Positions 17,797 to 27,011 of a stretch of DNA of 64,000 nucleotides are shown here, one piece after another (position 1 is the stretch's first letter; each line of letters starts with the position of its first letter). The position numbers and the translations under genes are program-made. Origin of the DNA: Erwinia aphidicola (GTDB taxonomy: Bacteria; Pseudomonadota; Gammaproteobacteria; Enterobacterales; Enterobacteriaceae); contig NZ_JACXBP010000001.1 in assembly GCF_014773485.1 (NCBI RefSeq), positions 868,001 to 932,000 on the forward strand. The letters run 5' to 3'. The notes under the pieces are model-generated. The model was given only the letters and a program-made list of their open reading frames with translations. It was not told where the DNA came from and did no database searches.

Positions 17797-17830
17797 ATTG
17801 TAGTACTAATGGATAAAGTTGTACTACAAT
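17797..17830. promoter_or_regulatory. Paired DgoR operators
   Basis: TTGTACTACAA at 17819-17829 is a perfect 11-bp palindrome. TTGTAGTACTA at 17798-17808 is a near-palindrome of the same type. Their centres are 21 bp apart, two helical turns, and the outer arms ATTGTAGTAC and GTACTACAAT form a 10-bp inverted repeat. The position directly upstream of dgoR and the similarity to the E. coli DgoR site support repression of dgoRKADT. Confidence 0.75.
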
Positions 17831-17865
17831 CCAGATCACAAAACAGACAATTGCTCTGACAGGCA

Positions 17866-17892
17866 CAAAAAAGGCCGGGCAAGCCCGACCTT
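17866..17892 (-). terminator. Rho-independent terminator of the TonB receptor gene
   Basis: On the minus strand AAGGTCGGGC-TT-GCCCGGCCT forms a hairpin followed by six T residues, 23 bp beyond the receptor stop codon. Confidence 0.8.
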
Positions 17893-17914
17893 ATGGTTAA
17901 TCCTGAGCCTTACA

Positions 17915-20308
17915 TCAGAAATCGACGTTCACACCCAGCTGGAAATTACGCCCCGGCATGACGGCCAGTGAGCGGTCGTTGATATCCATCGGGGTCTCCC
18001 CGGTCAGGTCGCGGCTGCTGAGGTAATCCCAATATTTGCGATCGGTCAGGTTATAGATGCCGCCGCTCAACCTGACGTTCTTCGTCACCTTCACCCACGC
18101 GGAGAGATCCACCATGCCGTAGCCCGGCACGCGCTGGTACTCGGAAGTGGCATCGGTCAGCGCCGAGCCACTGTTGTTGAAGCTGTTGCGATTGGTGTTT
18201 TCCGCCTGCTTGCCCTTCACAAAGGTTGCGGTGACATTGGCACCAAAGCGCTGCGCCGGGTCGTCCCAGCCCACGCCGACCACGGCTTTCATCGGTGCCA
18301 CGCTGTCGAGGTCAACATACCTGTCGCCGGCATAGCTGGACTTCGACTGCCCTTTGCTGTACCCCAGCGCGAAGGTGCTGTTCAGACCATTAACCGCTTC
18401 AAACCAGGTGCCGTAGTTGATTTTGCTACTGATGTTGCCGCCCCAGATGTAGGCTTTATCGCGGTTTTCCGCCTGATAAGTGGTGGCGATATTTGACGGC
18501 ACGTTGGCGAATTTCTCCGGGTTGGTGGCGCGGCTGTAGCGGGTATAGGCAATAAAGTTTTTATAGCTGTTATAGAACATCGCGCCGCTGAAGGTGACCC
18601 CTGGCGTGGCTTCTCCCTTTACGCCCCACTCAACGTTGTTACTGGTTTCGGTATCGAGATCGGTGTTGCCGATCAGCGCGTACTGGCGGCCGGCCAGGTA
18701 GTTGGAGCCGAGGTTCCACGAGCCGTACAGCTGGCTGGCATTCGGGAACTGCGCCCCGCGCTTGTACTGCACATAGGTCATCAGCTTTGGCGTGATGTCG
18801 TAGTTGAAGCTGATGGACGGCAGCACCTGCGTGTCGCTGTTGGTTTTACCGTACAGCGCTTCGGCATCGGCCCCGGTGAGCACGTCGGTGCCGGCGGCGA
18901 GGTTATCGAGGTTCTGCGGTTTGGTTTCCTGATGTGCCACGCGCACGCCGGGCACTACCGCAAAGCCGTGACCGTCGAGATCGAACTGAATGGTGTCCTG
19001 CACGAAACCACCCAGAACCACGGTGCGGCTGTCGCCCTGGGGTTTGGTGATCTTATTGAACGAGGTCTGCGCCGGGGACTGGCTGAATGGACGCTCAGCA
19101 TCGGCCAGACGGGCATTGACCCCGGCGAGCAGATCGTGACGGCCAATGCTTTTCGCCAGCTGGGCTTCGTAGCCCACCGTTTCAACGTTATAGTCAGAAT
19201 AGACGCGCTGCATGGATGACGCATCCAGCGGCATCAGGGTGTTGTCGTGCGCTTCGGTTTTCTGGTAGTAGACCTTGTTGCTCAGGCTGTCGATCCACGC
19301 GTTTGCCGGCGTCCACTCATCTTTCAGGCTGATGCCCCAGCGGCGGGTATTGCTCTGCTGATTGGCATCGCCCAGTACCGCTGTGCCGGCGGTGTTCCAG
19401 CTGTCGTAACGGGTGTGGTTCACCTTGTTGTAGAGATCGACGGTGGCTATCAGCTTGTGCTCGTCGCTGGGCTGCCAGATGCCGGAGGCGAGAAACGCAT
19501 CGGAGTGCCAGTTAGCCGGGTAAGCATCCCGCTCGCCGCTGTTGTTGCGCGTCTCCTGCCCGTCGCGGCGGCTGTAAGCCACCAGCCCGCGCAGGGTTTC
19601 ATCGCCCATCGCTGCGGTAATGCCGTTGTGCCAGCTGCGGTTGGAGGAGTCGTAATCGCTCTGGTAGCCAAAGTAGGTCGGTTTTGACGGCGCCAGGTAG
19701 TCATCGGCAGATTTTGGCAGGAAGGAGACGGAGCCACCGAGCGCGTTATTGCTGCGCGCCGTAGAGGTTGCGCCGACTTCGATGTCGACCTGGCCGTAAA
19801 GATAAGGATCCACGTAGTCGCGACCGATACCGAAGGTATTTACCCCGGCACGGCTGGCGTAGCTGCGCCCGGTCGCGTCCGGCTGCGGGATGCCGTCAAC
19901 GTCCATCGCGATGCGGTTACCCTCCAGACCACGGATGTTGTAGCCGGTGTAGCCGCTGCGGTCGAAGCCGCTTTTACCGCTGGTGGAGCCACCGCTGCTG
20001 CCGACCGCACCGATCAGCGTTTCATAACGCATGATGGTGCCAAAGTCGTTGCCGCCGCGCTGCTGCATCTCCGCCGCGCTGAGCGTGATTTTGCTGCCGG
20101 CGACGTTTTTCACCGCCGGCGACAACACGGTCATCACCGCATCATCTTTCGGCCTGGCGGCATCGGACGGTTTCTGGCCGCTGGCGTTCTGTGCTGTTTG
20201 TGCGGTCTCGTCACCCTGCTCCGCAGCGCTGCTGACGGTGGCGGTGAGTAAAGTTCCCATGACGAGCGATGTCTGCAGTAGCCCCTGGCGGGACGAAAAT
20301 TTGAGCAT
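17915..20308 (-). CDS. TonB-dependent outer-membrane receptor, haem/haemoglobin type
   Basis: 797 residues. A signal peptide (to about residue 28, VSSAAEQ) is followed by a TonB-box-like stretch (DDAVMTVLS), a plug domain (YTGYNIRGLEGNRIAMDVDG, IPQPDATGRSY, YGQVDIEVGATSTARSNNAL) and a beta barrel that ends in Phe (LGVNVDF), as outer-membrane proteins do. NLTDRKYWDY and the segment YNIRGLEGNR are typical of haem, haemoglobin and transferrin receptors. It probably imports haem or a haem-like ferric ligand with TonB energy. No transporter genes are adjacent. A Fur-like box lies upstream, consistent with iron repression. Confidence 0.88.
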   Translation of the reverse strand: MLKFSSRQGLLQTSLVMGTLLTATVSSAAEQGDETAQTAQNASGQKPSDAARPKDDAVMTVLSPAVKNVAGSKITLSAAEMQQRGGNDFGTIMRYETLIGAVGSSGGSTSGKSGFDRSGYTGYNIRGLEGNRIAMDVDGIPQPDATGRSYASRAGVNTFGIGRDYVDPYLYGQVDIEVGATSTARSNNALGGSVSFLPKSADDYLAPSKPTYFGYQSDYDSSNRSWHNGITAAMGDETLRGLVAYSRRDGQETRNNSGERDAYPANWHSDAFLASGIWQPSDEHKLIATVDLYNKVNHTRYDSWNTAGTAVLGDANQQSNTRRWGISLKDEWTPANAWIDSLSNKVYYQKTEAHDNTLMPLDASSMQRVYSDYNVETVGYEAQLAKSIGRHDLLAGVNARLADAERPFSQSPAQTSFNKITKPQGDSRTVVLGGFVQDTIQFDLDGHGFAVVPGVRVAHQETKPQNLDNLAAGTDVLTGADAEALYGKTNSDTQVLPSISFNYDITPKLMTYVQYKRGAQFPNASQLYGSWNLGSNYLAGRQYALIGNTDLDTETSNNVEWGVKGEATPGVTFSGAMFYNSYKNFIAYTRYSRATNPEKFANVPSNIATTYQAENRDKAYIWGGNISSKINYGTWFEAVNGLNSTFALGYSKGQSKSSYAGDRYVDLDSVAPMKAVVGVGWDDPAQRFGANVTATFVKGKQAENTNRNSFNNSGSALTDATSEYQRVPGYGMVDLSAWVKVTKNVRLSGGIYNLTDRKYWDYLSSRDLTGETPMDINDRSLAVMPGRNFQLGVNVDF

Positions 20309-20435
20309 GATAAATACCTGATTTAATTATTGGTATTTGCTCAACAGTGCTTTCCGATGAAACAGGTTAATGGCCCCGAAAATGCGATGCGCGGGGCAAG
20401 TCGTTCTTTTATAATTTGCGACATCATATACAGAC

Positions 20436-20448
20436 GATAATAATTATC
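20436..20448. promoter_or_regulatory. Fur-box-like site
   Basis: GATAATAATTATC is an inverted repeat matching the core of the Fur consensus (GATAATGATAATCATTATC type). It lies about 130 bp upstream of the TonB receptor start, in an AT-rich promoter region. Confidence 0.6.
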
Positions 20449-20513
20449 AATACACTAATTGAATAATTTACATTAACCTGCGGAACTTTCTGCTAAAGCC
20501 GCCCTCATGGCAT

Positions 20514-20544
20514 AAAAAAACCGCTGTTCCTTGCGGCGCAGCGG
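20514..20544 (-). terminator. Rho-independent terminator of the GNAT gene
   Basis: Read on the minus strand, CCGCTG ... CAGCGG closes a stem followed by seven T residues. It lies 22 bp after the acetyltransferase stop and separates it from the TonB receptor promoter. Confidence 0.8.
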
Positions 20545-20565
20545 CTTAGACGTGACTCAGTCCTC

Positions 20566-21045
20566 TCAGGATTCAGCGAAATCCGTCAGCACCTTGCCTT
20601 CCATGCGGTAGCGCACCCACTCATCCTGCGGAACCGCGCCGAGGCTTTTGTAGAAGTCGATGGCAGGCTGGTTCCAGTCGAGCACGCTCCACTCCAGGCG
20701 ACCGCAATTGCGCGCGACCGCCAGCTGGGCGATATGGCGCAGCAGGGTTTTACCGGCTTTATGGCCGCGAAAACGCGGGGAGACGTAGAGATCTTCAAGA
20801 TAAATACCGTTTTTGCCCAGCCAGGTAGAGTAGCTGGTAAAGAACACCGCGTAGCCCGCCGCCTCACCGTCGATTTCGCAGATTAGCGCTTCTGATTTGC
20901 TCTCCGCAGCGAACAGCGACTCTTCGATGTCCTGCTGGCTGGCGACCACTTCATGTAGCGCTTTCTCATATTCGGCCAGCTCGGCGATCATCGCGAGGAT
21001 CAGTTTAGCGTCCGGGCGTTCGGCGCGGCGGATAACGATATTCAT
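20566..21045 (-). CDS. GNAT-family N-acetyltransferase, diamine acetyltransferase-like
   Basis: 159 residues covering the whole GNAT fold: VIRRAERPDAKLILAMI at the N-terminus, YAVFFTSYSTWLGKNGIYLE, then DLYVSPRFRGHKAGKTLLRH with the acetyl-CoA loop RFRGHKAG, and RLEWSVLDWNQPAIDFYKSLGA. The LEDLYV and LDWNxPAIDFY stretches are typical of the SSAT-like group that acetylates polyamines or thialysine. Cytosolic. It is 88 bp downstream of the LLM monooxygenase gene on the same strand and may share its transcript. Confidence 0.88.
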   Translation of the reverse strand: MNIVIRRAERPDAKLILAMIAELAEYEKALHEVVASQQDIEESLFAAESKSEALICEIDGEAAGYAVFFTSYSTWLGKNGIYLEDLYVSPRFRGHKAGKTLLRHIAQLAVARNCGRLEWSVLDWNQPAIDFYKSLGAVPQDEWVRYRMEGKVLTDFAES

Positions 21046-21132
21046 TGTATTTCTCTGAGGTTAGGGCGTGGATAACGCTTAGCATAACCGCTAAGCGCGG
21101 GTGAATGAAGGGAAAGCTTATGCCGCTATGCG

Positions 21133-22455
21133 TCACGCAGCGTGATGAGTCTGACGATCGTGGTGGTCGCGCCTGGCGATGCCCAGCCTTTCGCGCAGCG
21201 TGCGGCTGTCGTCCTGATGCCAGTAACCGCGGGCTTCGAGGATCGGCAGCACGTAGCGCACCACGTCTTCCAGCGCTTCGTTCAGCACCGGGCCGCAGAT
21301 GATAAATCCGCTGGCGCCACCCTGCTCAACCCAGCGGATAAAGGTGTCGGCCACCTGCTCTGGCGTGCCAAAAAACTCGCCTTTTGGCAGCGTGGTGCGC
21401 AGCGCAACCTCGCGCAGCGTTAACTTTTCTTCTGCCGCCAGTCGTTTGATCTGATCGGTGGTGGAACGGAAGCTGTTCTCGCCCAGGCTACCCAGCTGCG
21501 GGAAAGGCGCGTCCGGATCATACTGGCTGAAGTCGTGATGGTCGAAGAAGCGCCCAAGGTAGTTCAGCGCCTGCTCCAGCGTCAGCAGGGAGAGCAGATA
21601 CTGATATTTCTCCTCGGCTTCCTGTTCCGTGGCGCCAATAATCGGGCTGATGCCGGGAAAAATTCCCACCGCGTCACGCCCCTGCTGCGCCACCTGTTCA
21701 CGCAGGCTGGCGGCGTAACCTTCGGCTTCCTCCAGCGTGCGCGCGTTGGTAAACACCGCGTCAGCCGTCGCCGCCGCCAGGCGAATACCGGACTCAGAGG
21801 CGCCCGCCTGGAAGATCACCGGCTGCCCCTGCGGGGAGCGCTGAATATTAAGCGGCCCTTCAACCGAGAAGTGGTCGCCCTGATGATTCAGCTTGTGCAG
21901 CTTGCTGGCGTCAAAAAACTCGCCGCTCTGCTTGTCACGGATAAATGCATCCTCTTCCCAGCTGTTCCACAGCCCCTGCACCACTTCAATATATTCACGC
22001 GCTATCTGGTAACGCTGGCCGTGCTCCGGGTGTGTTTTACCAAAGTTGCGCGCCGAGCCTTCCAGCGGCGAGGTCACCACGTTCCAGCCTGCGCGCCCGT
22101 GGCTGAGCAGGTCGAGCGTTGCCAGCTGCCGTGCGACGGTAAACGGATCGCTGTAGGAGGTGGAGATGGTCCCGGCCAGCCCGATGCGTTCGGTGACCGA
22201 GGCCAGGGAGGAGAGCAGCGCCACCGGCTCGAAACGGTTAAGGAAGTGCGGCAGGGATTTTTCATTGATGTGCAGCCCGTCGGCGACAAACAGGAAGTCC
22301 AGCCCGGCATCCTCTGCCTGGCGTGCCAGCTGGTGATACCAGCTAACGTTGACGCTGGCATCGGCCGGGACACGATGATGGCGCCACGCATTCATAAAAC
22401 CACCGGCGCCCTGCAGCATCAGACCAAGTTTGATCCGTTGTGGATTCTGGCTCAT
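21133..22455 (-). CDS. LLM-class FMN-dependent monooxygenase (NtaA/SnaA/SoxA type)
   Basis: 440 residues of the nitrilotriacetate/dibenzothiophene monooxygenase branch: [18 protein letters not shown] at the N-terminus, [32 protein letters not shown] (two stretches), [22 protein letters not shown] segment [19 protein letters not shown], and [18 protein letters not shown]. Such enzymes use reduced FMN from a partner reductase to cleave C-N or C-S bonds. No reductase is adjacent. It is distinct from the SsuD-like enzyme at 10.4 kb. The likely role is scavenging nitrogen or sulfur from organic compounds (family inference). Confidence 0.88.
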   Translation of the reverse strand: MSQNPQRIKLGLMLQGAGGFMNAWRHHRVPADASVNVSWYHQLARQAEDAGLDFLFVADGLHINEKSLPHFLNRFEPVALLSSLASVTERIGLAGTISTSYSDPFTVARQLATLDLLSHGRAGWNVVTSPLEGSARNFGKTHPEHGQRYQIAREYIEVVQGLWNSWEEDAFIRDKQSGEFFDASKLHKLNHQGDHFSVEGPLNIQRSPQGQPVIFQAGASESGIRLAAATADAVFTNARTLEEAEGYAASLREQVAQQGRDAVGIFPGISPIIGATEQEAEEKYQYLLSLLTLEQALNYLGRFFDHHDFSQYDPDAPFPQLGSLGENSFRSTTDQIKRLAAEEKLTLREVALRTTLPKGEFFGTPEQVADTFIRWVEQGGASGFIICGPVLNEALEDVVRYVLPILEARGYWHQDDSRTLRERLGIARRDHHDRQTHHAA

Positions 22456-22655
22456 TTTACTACTCCCTCGTCATAAGATATGACGCCAGATTTTCATAAA
22501 TCCGCGACGGAATTAAATATCAATATCCCCTTTGTAATGCCGCATTACGGCAAACTGCCGGGCGGTGAGGGTTTTACCCGCACCAGCAGCGGAGTATGAT
22601 GTCGCGCTTTGGTTAATATGATGTTCTCTTTTGCTGACTTCAGGATCCTGCCGCC

Positions 22656-23573
22656 ATGATTGTTCGCCCGCATCAGCACTGGTTTCCGCGCCTGTTCTCA
22701 TGGCACGGCGCGGTGCTGCAAAAAATTCTGTTTCGCCTGAGCCTCAATCTGATGATGGCGATATTCGCGGTGATCTGCTTTCAGTGGTATGAAACGCTGG
22801 GGGTGAAGCTGACCACCGCGCCGTTCAGCCTGCTGGGGGTGGCGATTGCTATCTTTCTTGGCTTTCGCAATAGCGCCAGCTATGCGCGCTTTGTTGAGGC
22901 GCGAACCCTCTGGGGGTCGCTGCTGATTACCCAGCGTTCGCTGCTGCGCCAGGCGAAAGGCGCGCTGCGCAGCGACCCGGCGGCAGTGAGCGAATTCAGC
23001 GCGCTGCTGAAGGCCTTTAGCTGGAGCCTGAAGCATCAGCTGCGCAGCACCGATGCCAGCGATGATATCCGCCGCCTGGCCCCGGAAAAGTGGCGGGAAG
23101 AGGTGCTGGCCAGCCCGTTCAGGACCGGCCGCCTGCTGTTGTGCATGGGCGCGTGGCTGGCGGACCAGCGCGAAAAAGGGCTGATTAGCGACCTGCTGTA
23201 TAACGGCATGGATAATAATCTGAATGAGCTGTCGCATATTCTGGGCGGCTGCGAGCGCATCAGCACCACGCCGATCCCGTTTGCCTACAGCCTGATTGTG
23301 CATCGCACGGTGTACCTGTTCTGCACCCTGCTGCCGTTCGCGCTGGTGGCAGACCTGCACTACATGACGCCGCTGGTCTCGGTGTTTATCTCTTATACCT
23401 TTTTGTCGCTGGAATCGCTGGCGGAAGAGCTGGAAGACCCCTTTGGCACCTCCGCTAACGACCTGCCGCTGAACGCCATCTGTAACCACATCGAACGCAC
23501 CCTGTGCGAGATGGATAACCAGCACCCGCTGCCGGAGAAGCTACTGCCGGACGCGCGATATAATTTGATGTGA
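22656..23573 (+). CDS. yneE: Bestrophin-family ion channel (YneE)
   Basis: 305 residues. The conserved bestrophin segment is clear: GVAIAIFLGFRNSASYARFVEARTLWG in the first membrane region (residues about 60-90), where the FRN-x-A-x-x-R pattern lies. Other hydrophobic segments are LMMAIFAVICFQWYE and TVYLFCTLLPFALVADLHYM, and the cytosolic C-terminal belt includes ELEDPFGTSANDLPL. Prokaryotic relatives such as the Klebsiella bestrophin form pentameric channels in the inner membrane. The physiological ion and role are not known. Confidence 0.9.
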   Translation: MIVRPHQHWFPRLFSWHGAVLQKILFRLSLNLMMAIFAVICFQWYETLGVKLTTAPFSLLGVAIAIFLGFRNSASYARFVEARTLWGSLLITQRSLLRQAKGALRSDPAAVSEFSALLKAFSWSLKHQLRSTDASDDIRRLAPEKWREEVLASPFRTGRLLLCMGAWLADQREKGLISDLLYNGMDNNLNELSHILGGCERISTTPIPFAYSLIVHRTVYLFCTLLPFALVADLHYMTPLVSVFISYTFLSLESLAEELEDPFGTSANDLPLNAICNHIERTLCEMDNQHPLPEKLLPDARYNLM

Positions 23574-23600
23574 TTGGATTGCTGTTGCGATAACAGTTTA

Positions 23601-23631
23601 GGGCCGACCGGAAAAGAAGGTCGGCCACTAC
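23601..23631. repeat. REP-like hairpin (GGCCGACC family)
   Basis: GGGCCGACC, an A-rich loop (GGAAAAGAA) and GGTCGGCC are followed by ACTAC. This is the single-copy form of the hairpin that is tandemly amplified at 7.0-7.5 kb and 54.8 kb. It lies after the bestrophin gene. Confidence 0.75.
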
Positions 23632-23729
23632 GCGTGACGGGCTACGCTTGTCGGCAGCGCAATGACGTTGGATTTATAGAGGCACTAACGGATGCTGGCA
23701 ATCAGGACTAGCCGGGTTAACCGGCCGAT

Positions 23730-23753
23730 GTAGGGGTCGGGCATGCCCGACCC
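23730..23753. repeat. REP-like palindrome (GCATGC family)
   Basis: GTAGGGGTCGGGCATGCCCG then ACCC: a GTAG head plus a near-perfect palindrome around GCATGC. It lies between the convergent bestrophin and DcrB-like genes. Confidence 0.8.
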
Positions 23754-23808
23754 GCTGGGAGGGCTCCAGCCTAAAGGGATCTAACGACGGCGAGCCCTGA
23801 AATCATCC

Positions 23809-24366
23809 TTACTTCCCGAGAATGCTGTTCACCGCGGCGGCATGGCCGGTTTTGTCGCTGGCGCCGGAAAGCACCTGGATAACCACAAACTTGTTATCGG
23901 CGGTAGAGAGCAGCGTCGCCTGCTGCACGCCTTTACCGTCCATCTTGTCGGTGGCTTCAATGTGATAAACGTCCAGCCCTTTGACCTTCTCGGTCTTCTC
24001 GCTGATCACCTTATAATCCGGCGATGCCTGCTTCTGTTTATCCTTAATCGACTTCATACCGTTGAGGAAGTCCGCATCGGTGCCGCCTCGCGCCACAACG
24101 GGGACATTGTCCTCACCGAGGATAATCACGCGCTTTTCTGCCTGGCTGACGTACATCTTGCCCGGTGCCCCGCCCGGCATTGGCTGCTGCTGATAACCTT
24201 TCAGATTAAAAGCAAAGTCGCCGTTCAACAGCGAGACTTTCTGCGTGGCGGGTGCCGCTGCCGCAGGAGTAGTGACTTCCGCTGCGCCTGCGGCTGTCGC
24301 CGTACCAGAGAGGGCCAGCACCAGAGATAATGAACCTGCTAATTTAGATAATTTAATAGATTTCAT
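23809..24366 (-). CDS. Secreted DcrB-like protein
   Basis: 185 residues with a signal peptide (LAGSLSLVLALSGTATA, cleavage near AGAAE) and an Ala/Pro-rich linker. The remaining 150 residues resemble E. coli DcrB in length and layout: KVSLLNGDFAFNLKGY, KRVIILGEDN, a central helix FLNGMKSIKDKQKQ, VISEKTEKVKGLDVYHIEA, and TLLSTADNKFVVIQVLSG. There is no lipobox Cys, so it should be soluble in the periplasm, whereas DcrB is a lipoprotein. DcrB-type proteins act in lipoprotein maturation and envelope functions, but this role is not shown for this paralogue. Confidence 0.7.
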   Translation of the reverse strand: MKSIKLSKLAGSLSLVLALSGTATAAGAAEVTTPAAAAPATQKVSLLNGDFAFNLKGYQQQPMPGGAPGKMYVSQAEKRVIILGEDNVPVVARGGTDADFLNGMKSIKDKQKQASPDYKVISEKTEKVKGLDVYHIEATDKMDGKGVQQATLLSTADNKFVVIQVLSGASDKTGHAAAVNSILGK

Positions 24367-24481
24367 TCGAGCATCCTTCTTCTGAATTGGCTTTCAGTAT
24401 AGTGAGCCGCTCAAGCCCCCTGCCATGAGAAAGTTCCTTAACTGCCGAAAACGATAATGATTAATAAGGATATTTGGCCAG

Positions 24482-25435
24482 TCACTCTATCGCAGCCAAA
24501 CCAAAGCCCTGCTTGCCATTACGCTTTACGTTGTACATCGCTTCATCGGCGCGCATCAGCGCCGCGCCAAAATCATCAGATTCCTTCACCTCAGCAATAC
24601 CGACCGATGCGCCAATCTGCGCCAGGCCGTTATCGAGCTCGAACGGCGTCAGCGCCGCATCCAGCACGGCCTGCGCCGCAATGCGTACTTTGGGATAACC
24701 GATCAGGTAAGGCAGCAGCAGCACAAACTCATCGCCGCCGATCCGGCTAATCACCACGGCGGGCGGCACCGCGTCACGCATACGCTGGCTGAGCTGGATC
24801 AGCACCTCATCACCGCTGCGGTGGCCGAGCGTGTCATTAACGTGCTTAAAGTTGTCGAGGTCGATATAGGCAAGGCACAGCGGACCCTGCGTTTTCATCT
24901 GGCTGAAATGGTGTTGCAGCGCGTGGCGGTTAGTAAGGCCGGTTAGCGGATCGTGATGCGCCAGCGCCGAGAGCTGGGCTTCGTACTGCTTCTCTTTAGT
25001 CATATCAATATGAGTGCCGGTCACCTTCAGCGCGTTACCCTGCTCGTCCCATTCGCTGACGCGCCCGCGGTCCAGCACCCAGGTGATCTTACCGTTCTTG
25101 GCGATCATCCGGTGCAGCGCCTCATAATAGGGTGCGCGCCCCTCGATATGGTCATAAAACGCCTTCAGCACTTCCTGCGCATCCTCCGGGTGCAGATGTT
25201 CGCGCCACACGGCAAATTGCGCACTCAGCTCCTTCGGCTGGAAGCCCAGCATCGACCCCCAGCGGCGGTTGAAGATCACCAGCTTGCCGCTGGGGATATC
25301 CAGCTGCCACAGACACAGCCCGGTGCCGTCCAGCGCCGCATTCAGCTTATGGCGGGCGTCATGGGCAATACGCTTCAGGCGCGCATTATGTTTTTTCAGG
25401 TTGTGGATTTGCTGGTGGAGCGCTTCGTCGGACAT
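24482..25435 (-). CDS. PAS-GGDEF diguanylate cyclase
   Basis: 317 residues. A short N-terminal coiled coil (QQIHNLKKHNARLKRI) is followed by a PAS fold (residues about 30-150: LWQLDIPSGKLVIFNRRWGS, DRGRVSEWDEQGNALKVTGT) and a GGDEF domain (residues about 155-317) with DPLTGLTNRHAL, AYIDLDNFKHVNDTLGH and the intact active site RIGGDEFVLLL. It should make cyclic di-GMP. An inhibitory RxxD site is not evident ahead of GGDEF. No membrane segments, so it is cytosolic with an unknown input signal. Confidence 0.9.
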   Translation of the reverse strand: MSDEALHQQIHNLKKHNARLKRIAHDARHKLNAALDGTGLCLWQLDIPSGKLVIFNRRWGSMLGFQPKELSAQFAVWREHLHPEDAQEVLKAFYDHIEGRAPYYEALHRMIAKNGKITWVLDRGRVSEWDEQGNALKVTGTHIDMTKEKQYEAQLSALAHHDPLTGLTNRHALQHHFSQMKTQGPLCLAYIDLDNFKHVNDTLGHRSGDEVLIQLSQRMRDAVPPAVVISRIGGDEFVLLLPYLIGYPKVRIAAQAVLDAALTPFELDNGLAQIGASVGIAEVKESDDFGAALMRADEAMYNVKRNGKQGFGLAAIE

Positions 25436-25621
25436 GGTTCACGCAAAGAGTGAAAATAAGCGCTATTTTGCCTGCGCGAATTTTTCTGTAAATGACTGAA
25501 TTGAAAAGCCGATCTTTGGTGGGGAATTTCAGGGAAAGAAGGGTTTTTGGCGGAATAGCAGGGCAATATCAGCGGGGAGCGCTGTTTTACCGGGTTGGAT
25601 GCTGAGAGCTGATCAATAGCT

Positions 25622-25645
25622 GGCGGCGCGATGCCCTGCGCCGCC
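25622..25645. other. Perfect stem-loop downstream of fabV
   Basis: GGCGGCGC and GCGCCGCC form a perfect 8-bp stem with the 8-base loop GATGCCCT, about 20 bp beyond the fabV stop. There is no T-run in the fabV direction, so it is either a 3' end stabiliser or a weak terminator. Confidence 0.5.
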
Positions 25646-25664
25646 GGGCTTAACGTGGTCAGAA

Positions 25665-26864
25665 TTACATCTGCACCAGGTTCTTAATTTTTACGTCCGG
25701 ATTAACATCCGCTTCGTAATCCACGCCGTCCAGACCAAAGCCGAACAGGTGCATGAACTCGGTTTTGTAACCAACGAAGTCAGTCAGCTGGTTCAGGTTT
25801 TCGTCAGTGACGGTTGGCCACAGTGCGGAAACCTCGTCCTGAACTTCAGGCTGCAGCTCTTTATAATCGGCACGCAGGCGGCCGGTGTCATCGAGGATCG
25901 GCGAAGCACTATACAGGCTGTCTTTAAACAGGCCGTAGACCTGCTCGATGCAGCCTTCGTGGGTGCCTTTCTCTTTCATCACTTTAAACAGCAGTGAAAG
26001 ATAAAGCGGCATCACCGGGATAGCCGAACTGGCCTGGGTCACTACCGCTTTCAGTACGGAAACGCGTGCGTCGCCGTTACCGTGCGCGGCCAGCTTGTCG
26101 CGAATGGAAAGAACGCGTTTATCGAGATCTTTCTTCGCTTCACCAATTGAGCCGTTCCAGTAGATATCATGGGTGATCTGCTCGCCCAGATAGGTGAAGG
26201 CAGTAGTTTTAGCGCCGTCGGCCAGAACACCCGCTTCCATCAGCGCGTCGATCCACATCTGCCAATCTTCACCACCCATAACCGCGACGGTGCCTTCGAT
26301 CTCTTCCTGAGAAGCCGGTTCCAGGGAGACGTCGGTGATGGTTTCTTTATCGGTGTTCAGCCCACGGGTCACCAGCGGCTTGCCGATTGGCTTCAGGGTA
26401 GAGTTAAACACTTCACCGGTGGTTGGGTGGGTACGGCGTGGCGCGGCCAGGCTGTAAACCACCAGGTCAACCTGACCCAGATCCTGCTTAATCATCTCAA
26501 TGGTTTTCTGTTTCACCGCGTCGGAGTAGGCGTCACCGTTGATGCTTTTGGCATACAGGCCTTTCTCCTCGGCAAACTCTTCGAACGCCGCAGAGTTGTA
26601 CCAGCCTGCGGTGGCGGTTTTATTCTCTTCGCCGGCACGTTCAAAGAACACGCCCAGCGTATCTGCACCGCAGCCAAACGCCGCAGAGATACGCGCCGCC
26701 AGGCCGTAACCCGTCGAGGCGCCAATCACCAGAACTTTTTTCGGGCCGGAAGCGATCTCGCCCTGTTGGGTGACGTATTCGATCTGTTTTTTGACGTTAG
26801 CTTTGCAACCCGCCGGATGGGCAGTAATACAGATGAAGCCACGGATGCGTGGTTTAATAATCAT
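25665..26864 (-). CDS. fabV: Trans-2-enoyl-ACP/CoA reductase (NADH)
   Basis: 399 residues, the usual length of Fab[18 protein letters not shown] near residue 45 is the NADH-binding loop. The catalytic pair is Tyr235 and Lys244 ([10 protein letters not shown]), the YxxxxxxxxK spacing that defines Fab[12 protein letters not shown] is also conserved. It reduces the enoyl group in the last step of each fatty-acid elongation cycle and is insensitive to triclosan in characterised relatives. Whether FabI is also present cannot be seen here. A short leader ORF appears to overlap its start. Confidence 0.95.
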   Translation of the reverse strand: MIIKPRIRGFICITAHPAGCKANVKKQIEYVTQQGEIASGPKKVLVIGASTGYGLAARISAAFGCGADTLGVFFERAGEENKTATAGWYNSAAFEEFAEEKGLYAKSINGDAYSDAVKQKTIEMIKQDLGQVDLVVYSLAAPRRTHPTTGEVFNSTLKPIGKPLVTRGLNTDKETITDVSLEPASQEEIEGTVAVMGGEDWQMWIDALMEAGVLADGAKTTAFTYLGEQITHDIYWNGSIGEAKKDLDKRVLSIRDKLAAHGNGDARVSVLKAVVTQASSAIPVMPLYLSLLFKVMKEKGTHEGCIEQVYGLFKDSLYSASPILDDTGRLRADYKELQPEVQDEVSALWPTVTDENLNQLTDFVGYKTEFMHLFGFGLDGVDYEADVNPDVKIKNLVQM

Positions 26865-26917
26865 ATTGACCTCAGTTTATGAAACTTTTTCATTAACTTT
26901 TTCATTAACTTTCTCAT
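26861..26917 (-). CDS. Possible 18-codon leader peptide overlapping the fabV start
   Basis: On the minus strand ATG 26917 opens [18 protein letters not shown] and ends with TGA at 26863-26861, sharing the TG of the fabV ATG (ATGA overlap). The DNA beneath it is a 12-bp direct repeat, AACTTTTTCATT on the plus strand at 26883-26894 and 26895-26906, with a 10/12 copy at 26907-26918. No convincing ribosome site precedes the first ATG, although internal ATGs exist. Translational coupling is plausible; a repeat artefact is equally possible. Confidence 0.3.
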   Translation of the reverse strand: MRKLMKKLMKKFHKLRSI

Positions 26918-27011
26918 GAAATAAGGGCGTCAGAATAGCGCGTAAAGCGGTTCAGGCAAAGTGCGGAAGCGCCGATCTGCCGCTTCGGCTTACTCTGTAA
27001 GCGCCAGTTGC

